Positions 1 through 5,550 of a stretch of DNA of 12,777 bases are shown one piece after another. The notes under the pieces were generated by a model. It was not told the origin of the DNA. It did no database searches and saw only the letters and a list, made by a program, of their open reading frames with translations. Each line of letters begins with the position of its first letter. The stretch's first letter is position 1. This DNA is from an uncultured Verrucomicrobiota bacterium (GTDB taxonomy: Bacteria; Verrucomicrobiota; Verrucomicrobiia; Palsa-1439): contig CAIKBP010000003.1 of the NCBI GenBank assembly GCA_903825695.1, forward strand, positions 1 through 12,777, read 5' to 3'. A program made the position numbers and the translations under genes.

Positions 1-1151
1 CAGAGACTGCCTTTCTCCAAATCTTTCGGGCCAATCTCGATCCGGATCGGGACGCCTTTGGCTTCCCATTCGTAGTATTTGGCGCCGGGCATGATGCCGT
101 CCCGGTCGTCGAGCTTGATAGCAAGACCTTGTGCCTTGAGTTCGTTGGCAACCTTGACGGCCTCTTCCAAGACGCGCGCTTTCTCAGCATCGTTCTTGAA
201 GATCGGAACCACGACAACCTGGATGGGCGCGAGCTTCGGCGGCAACACAAGACCGCTGTCGTCGGAGTGCGTCATGATTAGCGCGCCGACAAGGCGCGTG
301 GAGACGCCCCAACTGGTGGCGTAAACGTATTCGCGTTTGCCATCTGTGTTGAGGAAGGTGACGTCGCTGCTCTTGGCAAAGTTCTGTCCGAGATAATGGC
401 TGGTGCCCATCTGCAGTGCTTTGCCGTCCTGCATCATGCCTTCGATGCAGAGGGAGTCGAGCGCGCCGGCGAACCGTTCGCCGGGCGTTTTGCGGCCCTT
501 GATGACAGGGATGGCGGCGACGTTCTCAGCGAAATCGGCATACACATCGAGCATGCGGAAGGTTTCCTCCAGCGCCTCTTTTTGAGTGGCGTGGGCGGTG
601 TGACCTTCCTGCCAGAGGAATTCGGTGGTGCGAAGAAAGAGGCGGGTGCGCAGTTCCCAGCGCACGACGTTGGCCCATTGGTTGATGAGGATGGGCAGGT
701 CGCGATAGCTCTGGATCCAGTTCTTGTACTGCGCCCAAATGATGGTTTCGCTGGTGGGGCGGACGACGAGCGGTTCCTCCAATTTGGATTCAGGGTCGAC
801 AACCACCTCGCCGTTGACGGATTTGAGGCGGTGATGTGTGACGACAGCGCATTCCTTGGCAAACCCGGCGGCGTGTTGTTCTTCCTTGGTCATGAGCGAC
901 AGTGGGATGAACAACGGAAAATAGGCGTTGACGTGGCCGGTGGCCTTAAAACGGTCGTCCAATTCGCGCTGCATTTTCTCCCAGATGGCGTAGCCGTGAG
1001 GCTTGATGACCATGCAGCCACGTACCGGCGAATGCTCGGCGAGATCGGCACGCTTGATCACATCGAGATACCACTGCGCGTAATCCTGTGCGCGCGGCGT
1101 AATCGCGGCGGTATCGGTTGTCGCTGTTTTTCCTGCGGGTTGCTGGGTCAT
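1..1151 (-). CDS. proS: Prolyl-tRNA synthetase, archaeal/eukaryotic type (5' part, runs off the left edge)
   Basis: Charges tRNA-Pro with proline in the cytoplasm. The minus strand reads open for about 383 codons from ATG at 1151 to the window edge. Visible class II features are the N-terminal YAQWYLDVIKRADLAE segment, the RGCMVIKPHGYAIWE stretch, YFPLFIPLS, motif 2 around VVRWELRTRLFLRTTEFLWQEGHTAH, and VRPTSETI before it. The last residues, GVPIRIEIGPKDLEKGSL, belong to the start of the C-terminal anticodon-binding region. The short N-terminus and the absence of the bacterial editing insertion between motifs 2 and 3 point to the type 3 (archaeal-like) enzyme, usually about 480-500 residues, so roughly 100 residues lie outside. 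An in-frame ATG at 1160 is an alternative start; neither has a clear Shine-Dalgarno. It is divergent from the gene fragments to its right. Confidence 0.95.
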   Translation of the reverse strand, partial: MTQQPAGKTATTDTAAITPRAQDYAQWYLDVIKRADLAEHSPVRGCMVIKPHGYAIWEKMQRELDDRFKATGHVNAYFPLFIPLSLMTKEEQHAAGFAKECAVVTHHRLKSVNGEVVVDPESKLEEPLVVRPTSETIIWAQYKNWIQSYRDLPILINQWANVVRWELRTRLFLRTTEFLWQEGHTAHATQKEALEETFRMLDVYADFAENVAAIPVIKGRKTPGERFAGALDSLCIEGMMQDGKALQMGTSHYLGQNFAKSSDVTFLNTDGKREYVYATSWGVSTRLVGALIMTHSDDSGLVLPPKLAPIQVVVVPIFKNDAEKARVLEEAVKVANELKAQGLAIKLDDRDGIMPGAKYYEWEAKGVPIRIEIGPKDLEKGSL

Positions 1152-1183
1152 GTGAGGCATTCTGTAACGTATTGTCGCGGCAA

Positions 1184-1214
1184 ATTCGAGCGGAAAAACG
1201 CTGCCCCGTGTCAA
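1184..1214 (-). promoter_or_regulatory. Possible proS promoter
   Basis: On the minus strand a perfect TTGACA (1209-1214) is followed, after a long 19-nt spacer, by TCGAAT (1184-1189, 4 of 6 matches to TATAAT). It lies about 30 nt upstream of the proS start. The spacer is longer than ideal, so the -10 choice is tentative. Confidence 0.3.
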
Positions 1215-1335
1215 CCCACCAAGACCGCGCAGTTGCACGGAAGATGTCATCCTTGAGTTCTGCGCGTTTATCGGCTACACATCTGACGCGCGCAGTTCAA
1301 ATGCAGTGCTATCGGGAGTGAAGCAAACGGACGCA

Positions 1336-1551
1336 ATGGCAATGAACCGCATCTACCAAGGCCGTGTCACCAAGGTCGAAATCTCTAAGGACGGTGAGAA
1401 GGAACCGGAGCCGCTCGACAACTGGCCGCAAGCCCTTTGGCAGCGCCATCAACTGTTTCAAGCCGAGGCCGCCGAAACGCTGCATCGGTATCTGGCCCGT
1501 GCCCGCGTCGAGTTGGGGATTGACCGCGCAATAAGTGTCGTGCAAGAGTGA
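1336..1551 (+). pseudogene. Gene remnant with a Cas12b-like N-terminus
   Basis: A 71-codon ORF (ATG at 1336; ATG at 1342 also possible; the frame is open from 1306). The first ~45 residues, with NRIYQGRVTKVEI and then ALWQRHQLFQ, resemble the start of Cas12b (C2c1) effectors as I remember them from Verrucomicrobia: the Opitutaceae protein begins with NRIYQGRVAAVE and has LWQHHELFQ soon after. Cas12b is normally over 1,000 residues; here similarity stops near codon 44 and a different, charged helical tail (about 29 residues ending in SVVQE) leads to the stop. No RuvC motifs, cas1/cas2/cas4 or CRISPR array are present. The stop overlaps the next frame (GTGA at 1548-1551). I infer a 5' fossil of a type V effector fused by deletion to the 3' end of another gene. 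A genuine small unknown protein remains possible. Confidence 0.5.
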
Positions 1552-2279
1552 CGACAATGGACGCCCCGCAATTCATAACGGTTGGCAAGGAAACCGGAAA
1601 GATTCCCGTCCGGATTAGCTACCGGATAATAGAGCTTTTCTCTGACGGGCTGTATTCGAGCCCCAGCAAAGCCATCGAAGAGCTTGTGTCGAATGCTTTT
1701 GATGCCGGTGCCGCCAATGTTCATGTGGTTCTCCCTCAGGATCGCAGCGCCCCAGACGCCACGATCATCGTTGCGGATGATGGAGAGGGAATGGATGAGG
1801 CCGGCCTGAGACAACACTGGTTGATCGGGATCAGCAACAAGCGCGAACTGAACAAACCACCGAAGGGAAGAAAACAGATTGGGAAGTTCGGCATTGGCAA
1901 GCTAGCGACTTTCGTGCTCGCGCGTTATCTGACGCACATCTGCAAGCGTGGCGGCAAGTACTATGCCACCACGATGGACTATGAGGATATTCCACACGGT
2001 GAAGGTGGCGGAATACACGCCGAGAAACCCGTTTCGTTACCTCTTCGGGAACTTACCGAGCAAGAGGCGCAAACTGCGCTTTCGTCAGTTCTTTCGGGCG
2101 ACAAACCGGGTTACAAGGCGGTCAAGCTGTTCGGAAAACATGCCTCACCGAGTTGGACTGTCGCCATTATGTGGGGTCTGAAAGATTTTGCGCAAGAACT
2201 CCAGAAAGGTCGTTTGACTTGGGTTCTGCGAACGGCCATGCCGTTGCGCGATGACTTCGCGCTCTTTCTTGACGTTTGA
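1548..2279 (+). pseudogene. GHKL (HSP90/MutL/MORC-like) ATPase, C-terminally truncated
   Basis: 243 codons from GTG 1548 (ATG at 1557 is an alternative and gives 240). The Bergerat ATP-binding fold is clear: N box with E45-x3-N49 (EELVSNAFDAG), G1 box D77-x-G-x-G81 (ADDGEGMD), and G2 box around residues 112-118 (GKFGIGKLA). The protein stops after RDDFALFLD, just past the nucleotide-binding part, whereas proteins of this kind usually continue for several hundred residues. The stop codon lies exactly where a methyltransferase fragment begins. Intact relatives are stand-alone ATPases, and MutL/MORC-type GHKL ATPases are known to occur with restriction-modification genes. The start overlaps the stop of the upstream fragment by 4 nt, so translation could be coupled. 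Most likely an inactivated remnant, although the ATPase module itself is complete. Confidence 0.8.
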
Positions 2280-3022
2280 TCATCTGCAAACAAGCGAGTG
2301 CCTCGCTGGCTGATGATGTTTCACACGGGAAACCTCACCGGGTGAGGTCCGTGTCACAGTTCAAGCCCTTTGAGATGTTTCCGCGTGCGATTGAAATGGT
2401 TGTTCGTGGAATGCCTTTCAAATCAGCATCTAGTTCTGGTGAGGTCGATGTCCGAGAGGGAGACGCACGGAATTTACCGCTCCCGTCCGAGAGCATCGAT
2501 GTGGTAATCACTTCGCCGCCTTACCTCAATGCGATTGAATATCTCCGAGGGCATAAGCTGACGATGGTTTGGATGGGGCATACGCTGGACAAATTTCGTG
2601 ATCTTAGGTCGCATTCCGTGGGGCACGAAGCTCGGCTTCCCGTCATACTTGACGATTCCGGCAGCTTGATCGCCAAGCGCATGATCAGGGGAGACACTTC
2701 GAACTTTCGCCCACGGCATAACCGGTTGTTGTCTCAATATGTTTCCGACATCACGCGGATTGTCACTGAAGTCTCACGTGTACTTGTGCCGAACGGTCGC
2801 GCTACGTTCGTGGTCGGTAATTGTAATCTTCGGGGCGTTTACGTACGAAATTCAGTTGCTGTTGCCACTGCGGCACGGAATGCGGGACTTGAGCTCGTCT
2901 CCACATACCGGCGAGAACTACCCGAAAACCGGCGATACCTGCCTCCCCCGAAGTACGGCGACGGAGCTTTGCATAAACGAATGCGCGAGGAAGTCGTCCT
3001 CAAGTTTCGTAAACCGGCTTAG
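2276..3022 (+). pseudogene. DNA methyltransferase (N6-adenine/N4-cytosine type), N-terminally truncated
   Basis: Open for 248 codons from a TTG at 2276 that overlaps the GHKL stop. Catalytic motif IV is TSPPY at residues 79-83, followed by LNAIEYLRGHKLTMVWMG, a run typical of SPPY DNA methylases. Further on are a strand-like VSRVLVPNGRATFVVGN and a C-terminal RRELPENRRYLPPP. The SAM-binding motif I (an FxGxG/DPFxGSGT-like loop) is absent both before and after motif IV. In this family it should lie upstream, so the 5' part has been lost. The opening IICKQASASLADDVSHGKPHRV reads like the middle of a protein, not a start. No good ribosome-binding site was seen. Probably catalytically dead, and if translated at all then only by coupling to the upstream frame. 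Confidence 0.8.
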
Positions 3023-3055
3023 AAACCGCCAGCGAGAGGGAGCCGGTCTGGTGGT

Positions 3056-3153
3056 GTCAGCGGGATCAACTCCCGACTCTTGACAGCGCATCCAGCGAAT
3101 GCCGTTCATGCCCGCCGCCCGCAAATGCTGATGCCTAGTACTACTAGGTATCA
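3056..3153 (-). repeat. Operator-carrying repeat, copy A
   Basis: About 98 bp that recurs at 3712-3807 with few differences and, without the palindrome, at 3851-3915. Shared blocks are ATCAACTCC, TTGACAGC, CATCCAGC and CCCGCCGCC, followed in copies A and B by the PadR-type palindrome. Read on the minus strand the order is palindrome, a GC-rich 20-nt spacer, then ATGAAC and a short frame. This copy is frameshifted relative to copy B by one base just after the ATG. Confidence 0.8.
3129..3153. promoter_or_regulatory. PadR-type operator 1
   Basis: A 25-bp palindrome, TGATGCCTAGTA-C-TACTAGGTATCA, centred on 3141, with a single G/T asymmetry between the arms. It matches the site overlapping the padR promoter at 3605-3629, so it is inferred to bind the PadR protein. 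No intact gene start follows it in either direction. Confidence 0.7.
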
Positions 3154-3211
3154 TCCTTTTGATCTGAAAGATTCCAGCACCTGTCTGACTGACGTCTCCT
3201 CGCGCCAGTGC

Positions 3212-3236
3212 TGATGCCTAGTACTACTAGGTATCC
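3212..3236. promoter_or_regulatory. PadR-type operator 2
   Basis: The same palindrome as at 3129-3153, centred on 3224, 83 bp from operator 1; only the final base breaks the symmetry (TATCC for TATCA). It lies just past the 3' end of padR. The surrounding 98-bp repeat is absent here, apart from the shared GTGCTG/ATGCTG lead-in. Confidence 0.65.
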
Positions 3237-3265
3237 ATCCTTAGTCATTCCCAGAGCGTGGCCGT

Positions 3266-3601
3266 TTAAAGACCAAGTAGGGCGTTTACGCCATGGCTGA
3301 AGGAACGCCATTGGCCGCGTTCCTCTCGCCAGAGGCGCTGGCCGAGGGCGGTGAGCCGGTAATAGCGGCGTTGGCGGCCGCGCTTTGGGCCTTTCCATTC
3401 GCTGGTGAGGAGGCCGCGCTTTTCCAATCGGTGTAACACGGGGTAGAGTGTGCCTTGATGCCAGCGGATCGTGTATTTGGACTGCTCAAGGATGCGTTTG
3501 ACGATGCCATAGCCGTAGCTCGGCCCATCGCGGAGCACGTCCAATACGATCAGGTCATACGTCCCCGTTGCCAGATTTCGTGCAAACTCGTCTCGGTTCA
3601 T
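3266..3601 (-). CDS. PadR-family transcriptional repressor
   Basis: 111 residues, ATG at 3601. PadR proteins are dimeric winged-helix DNA-binding repressors. The hallmark features are present: an N-terminal helix with TYDLIVLDVL (residues 14-23), GPSYGYGIVKRI (26-37), the recognition segment QGTLYPVLHRLEKRGLLTSEW (49-69), and the wing RQRRYYRLTALG (76-87). The length is normal for the short PadR subfamily abundant in Acidobacteria and Verrucomicrobia, where genes often sit beside ABC-type permeases; none is present here. A 25-bp palindrome lies 3 bp upstream of the start and overlaps the transcription start, so the gene is very probably autoregulated. There is no clear Shine-Dalgarno in the ~20-nt leader. 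Three further copies of the palindrome surround the gene. Confidence 0.92.
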   Translation of the reverse strand: MNRDEFARNLATGTYDLIVLDVLRDGPSYGYGIVKRILEQSKYTIRWHQGTLYPVLHRLEKRGLLTSEWKGPKRGRQRRYYRLTALGQRLWREERGQWRSFSHGVNALLGL

Positions 3602-3604
3602 CGG

Positions 3605-3629
3605 TGATGCCTAGTAGTACTAGGTATCA
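3605..3629. promoter_or_regulatory. PadR-type operator 3 (padR autoregulation)
   Basis: Palindrome TGATGCCTAGTA-G-TACTAGGTATCA centred on 3617, between the padR start (3601) and its -10 box, which it partly covers (3626-3631). A repressor bound here would block initiation. The central base differs from that in the other three copies (G instead of C). Confidence 0.8.
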
Positions 3630-3653
3630 TAACCGGACCGAACCGGTCGTCAA
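3626..3653 (-). promoter_or_regulatory. padR promoter
   Basis: Minus-strand TTGACG (3648-3653), 16-nt spacer, TATGAT (3626-3631): both hexamers are one base from the sigma70 consensus. Predicted initiation near 3619 is inside the palindrome, giving a leader of about 20 nt. Confidence 0.7.
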
Positions 3654-3711
3654 CCACTTGTTTGTGATGCATACACGACAAGCTGATGGGGCCATGGCGG
3701 AGTCTTGGTCT

Positions 3712-3807
3712 CGGCAGATCAACTCCCGACTCTTGACAGCGCATCCAGCGAAGCCCGATTCATCCCCGCCGCCCGCAAATGATGATGCCTAGTACTACTA
3801 GGTATCA
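3712..3807 (-). repeat. Operator-carrying repeat, copy B
   Basis: Near-identical to copy A over about 96 bp. On the minus strand the palindrome is followed by a GC-rich spacer and a 14-codon open frame beginning MNRASLDALSRVGS and ending in TGA at the conserved GGGAGTTGA. The same mini-frame is frameshifted in copy A and interrupted by TAG in copy C. Confidence 0.8.
3783..3807. promoter_or_regulatory. PadR-type operator 4
   Basis: 25-bp palindrome identical to operator 1, centred on 3795, 178 bp from the padR operator. It forms the right end of repeat copy B. No clear -35/-10 pair was found next to it on either strand. Confidence 0.7.
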
Positions 3808-3850
3808 TCTCTTAATCTGCTACCATTTCGTTGAAATCACCGAAATAGCG

Positions 3851-3915
3851 GTCAGCGGTATCAACTCCTGGCATTTGACAGCACATCCAGCTAATGCCGG
3901 TTCATGCCCGCCGCC
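3851..3915 (-). repeat. Operator-less repeat, copy C (degenerate)
   Basis: About 65 bp matching the non-palindromic part of copies A and B: GTCAGCGG, ATCAACTCC, TTGACAGC, CATCCAGC, AATGCCGGTTCATGCCC. Similarity ends at CCGCCGCC, exactly before the spacer and palindrome seen in the other two copies. It carries more substitutions than they do. Confidence 0.7.
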
Positions 3916-3948
3916 AACGTCACGTCCCACCCTTGAGAGGCTCTTGCA

Positions 3949-4079
3949 TGTCCGACTATTACCCGCCCGCCCTGACGCAATTCTGCCGCCAGTTCCCGCC
4001 GCCGTTCCCCGTGGGGGTGAAAGGGTGGCTATGGGTTCATCGGACGTTCGGCACGGGGCTTGGCTTCGTTGACTTTTAG
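3949..4079 (+). other. Possible small ORF or 5' gene fragment
   Basis: 43 codons from ATG 3949, preceded by GAGAGG with a 7-nt gap, a good ribosome-binding site. The protein starts MSDYYPPALTQFCRQFPPPFP and is not recognised. The first ~27 codons use mostly G or C in third position, like coding DNA here. From 4029 on, the frame is antisense to the RNA-binding protein gene, so the 3' half cannot be trusted. It may be the start of a gene cut off by rearrangement, or chance. Confidence 0.25.
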
Positions 4080-4298
4080 TGGCCGACCATCCAGTTCCTT
4101 GCCATTGCGATCAGCCGTCGCTTTGGCGGCTTCTGCTTCCGAGCCCATCTCCACGAAGGCAAATCCTTTGGAATTGCCGGTGACCTTGTCCTTGATGAGC
4201 ACGCAACTGACCACGTTGCCCGATTGCTTGAATAGGTCGAGAATTTGGGCTTCCGTCGTGCTCGGTGACAGGTTGCCTACGTATAGTTTCGTTGCCAT
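4029..4298 (-). CDS. Single-RRM RNA-binding protein
   Basis: 89 residues, ATG at 4298 with AAAGAGA about 4 nt upstream. It consists of one RNA-recognition motif: RNP2 is LYVGNL (residues 5-10) and RNP1 is KGFAFVEM (44-51), with the aromatic residues used for stacking on RNA in place (Y6, F46, F48). A short basic tail ends ERPMNP. Bacterial proteins of this size (the Rbp type, best known from cyanobacteria and common in Verrucomicrobia, Planctomycetes and Proteobacteria) bind single-stranded RNA and are often cold-induced. The gene stands alone; neighbours on both sides are non-coding. The upstream minus-strand DNA holds a small CGAGCA/TGCTCG hairpin (4367-4382), but I could not identify a convincing promoter. 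No specific RNA target can be inferred. Confidence 0.93.
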   Translation of the reverse strand: MATKLYVGNLSPSTTEAQILDLFKQSGNVVSCVLIKDKVTGNSKGFAFVEMGSEAEAAKATADRNGKELDGRPLKVNEAKPRAERPMNP

Positions 4299-4569
4299 GA
4301 TCTCTTTCTGCTGCGGTAGGAGGTCTCAGTGGAAGTTCCCGATGGGTTCGAGTTTCAGATTGTCACCGAGCAAACATGCTCGCCTGATAATCTACCAATC
4401 TCACTGTGAGTGGCTTCTATCTGCTAGCTGGGTTAAGAATAGGCCATGCAGCCGTAAGAGCAATCATAAAAATGGACTTATCTGAGGGGTCGACATTTTA
4501 CTCTTTACAGATGAACGACTGAGATCATTCTCCCGCTGAAGCTGGATCAGGATGACAAAGGAGGGGAGC

Positions 4570-4614
4570 GGCGCGGTGGGCTTTACCCCGAAAGCCTTCG
4601 GGGCAAGCCGCGCC
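4570..4614. repeat. Large imperfect palindrome (nested hairpin)
   Basis: Inner stem CCCCGAA (4586-4592) with TTCGGGG (4597-4603). The outer stem pairs GGCGCGG+CTT (4570-4576, 4581-4583) with AAGCCGCGCC (4605-4614), leaving a 4-nt TGGG bulge. No T-run follows on either strand, so it is not a standard Rho-independent terminator. It looks like a dispersed palindromic element. Confidence 0.6.
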
Positions 4615-4634
4615 CTACCGCAGTCTCTCTGCGC

Positions 4635-4653
4635 CCCCGAAACGGATTCGGGG
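4635..4653. repeat. Second CCCCGAA/TTCGGGG hairpin
   Basis: A 7-bp stem with loop ACGGA. The arms are identical to the inner arms of the palindrome at 4586-4603, but the loop differs. The two lie about 50 bp apart upstream of the tol promoter. Confidence 0.5.
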
Positions 4654-4706
4654 TAAACCTCTGTGGTAACAATAGATGTCGGCTGGGAAAAACGCCGAAA
4701 AAGGTT

Positions 4707-4735
4707 TTGACGGTAATGGGATAAACCTGTATAAA
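4707..4735 (+). promoter_or_regulatory. Promoter of the tol-pal operon
   Basis: TTGACG (4707-4712), 17-nt spacer, TATAAA (4730-4735): a near-consensus sigma70 promoter. Predicted start near 4742 gives a ~38-nt leader holding a small GCCGT/ACGGC hairpin and AAGGAGG (4765-4771). The next frame also has an upstream GTG at 4741, but that would coincide with the transcription start. Confidence 0.75.
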
Positions 4736-4779
4736 TACCGGTGGCCGTTCTGCACGGCACAACCAAGGAGGGTTGGAAA

Positions 4780-5547
4780 ATGAATGTTGTTCTGGCCTCG
4801 AACGTGGGCCTTTTGTATGCATTTCGACAGGCTGACCTTCAGGGACAAGTTATTGTAGGTATCTTGTGCTTCGGTTCGGCGCTGACATGGACTGTCGTGT
4901 TCACCAAGTGGCAGCAACTTCAACGTGTCCGCAAGAGCGGCCAAGCGTTTCTTGCGCAATTTCGTCATGATCCCGATCCGCTGCATCTATTCATAAACAA
5001 TTTCGAGATGGCGGACTGTCCCTTGTACAACATTTACCGGATGGGAGCTGAGGAAGCGTCGTCGCGCTTTGGCAATGGTGGTCGAAGAGCCACAGGACGA
5101 CAGCAACCGCCGGGGGAGCATGATGGCGGCCCGGCGCTGGCTGTGGAAACCGCGGTCGCCGAGACCGGGCAGTCGCAGGTGAACCTTGATACATTGCGGA
5201 ACGTGTTGGGACGAGCAATTGATACCGAGGTGATCAAGTTGGAGATGCAACTTCCCATACTTTCCACCGCCGTGCAAGGCGGACCATTTCTCGGCCTGCT
5301 CGGCAGTGCGTGGGGCGTTATGAGCGTGTTCGCTTCCATGGGGCAGCAGGGAACGGTGCGGCTTGGCGCAGTGGCTCCGGGCATATGTGCGGCATTGCTG
5401 TCGACCGTGGTGGGCCTGTTTGTGGCCATACCGTCATTGTTCGCTTTCAACTGGTTGGCGTCCCGAGTGCGGCACCAAACGATGGAACTTGAGAGTTTTG
5501 CCGATGAGTTTACCGCGTCGGTGGAACACAATTACGGGACGAACTAA
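4780..5547 (+). CDS. exbB: ExbB/TolQ proton-channel protein
   Basis: 255 residues from ATG 4780, chosen because AAGGAGG lies 8 nt upstream; the GTG at 4741 has no ribosome-binding site. It is an inner-membrane subunit that, with ExbD/TolR, converts proton flow into movement of TolA. Membrane segments lie near residues 22-42, 163-185 and 200-225. The MotA/TolQ/ExbB core is clear: PFLGLLGSAWGVM (169-181) and APGICAALLSTVVGLFVAIPS (199-219). The conserved pore threonine of TM3 is present (T209), while the usual threonine of GLLGTV in TM2 is serine (S176). The cytoplasmic loop at residues 95-135 is a low-complexity, Gly/Ala/Gln-rich stretch. First gene of the operon, 3 nt before exbD. Position next to tolA-tolB-pal argues for the TolQ role, so the name tolQ would also fit. 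Confidence 0.93.
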   Translation: MNVVLASNVGLLYAFRQADLQGQVIVGILCFGSALTWTVVFTKWQQLQRVRKSGQAFLAQFRHDPDPLHLFINNFEMADCPLYNIYRMGAEEASSRFGNGGRRATGRQQPPGEHDGGPALAVETAVAETGQSQVNLDTLRNVLGRAIDTEVIKLEMQLPILSTAVQGGPFLGLLGSAWGVMSVFASMGQQGTVRLGAVAPGICAALLSTVVGLFVAIPSLFAFNWLASRVRHQTMELESFADEFTASVEHNYGTN

Positions 5548-5550
5548 GTT

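Larger units (their letters stand above)
4299..4706. other. Non-coding stretch upstream of the tol operon
   Basis: About 400 bp without a credible gene on either strand. It holds the leader of the RNA-binding protein gene, a 6-bp-stem hairpin CGAGCA-AACA-TGCTCG at 4367-4382, and the two CCCCGAA/TTCGGGG hairpins described separately. The interval 4390-4560 is AT-richer than its surroundings and shows nothing I can name. Confidence 0.5.

Noticed and set aside
396..1256. Plus-strand 286-codon open frame
   Set aside because: It is antisense to proS, whose minus-strand translation is an unmistakable prolyl-tRNA synthetase; the plus-strand protein has no recognisable domain.
2918..3154. Minus-strand 78-codon frame across the methyltransferase end and repeat A
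   Set aside because: It runs antisense through the methyltransferase frame and starts inside the operator palindrome; it has no ribosome-binding site.
3129..3807. CRISPR array made of the four palindromic repeats
   Set aside because: Spacings are 83, 393 and 178 bp, a gene lies between copies, and each repeat is a full palindrome overlapping a promoter in one case; this fits regulator operators, not CRISPR repeats.
3779..4072. Plus-strand 97-codon frame starting in operator 4
   Set aside because: It reads through repeat C and then antisense to the RNA-binding protein gene; composition is not protein-like and the start lies inside a palindrome.
4340..4370. tRNA T-arm-like GGTTCGA
   Set aside because: No acceptor stem, anticodon arm or CCA-proximal pairing could be found around it.
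4570..4653. Rho-independent terminator
   Set aside because: The hairpins are strong, but no run of T follows on either strand and no gene ends nearby in the right direction.
4464..4986. Minus-strand open frames upstream of and within exbB
   Set aside because: They cross the tol promoter and the palindromic elements, and overlap exbB antisense; no domains or start signals.
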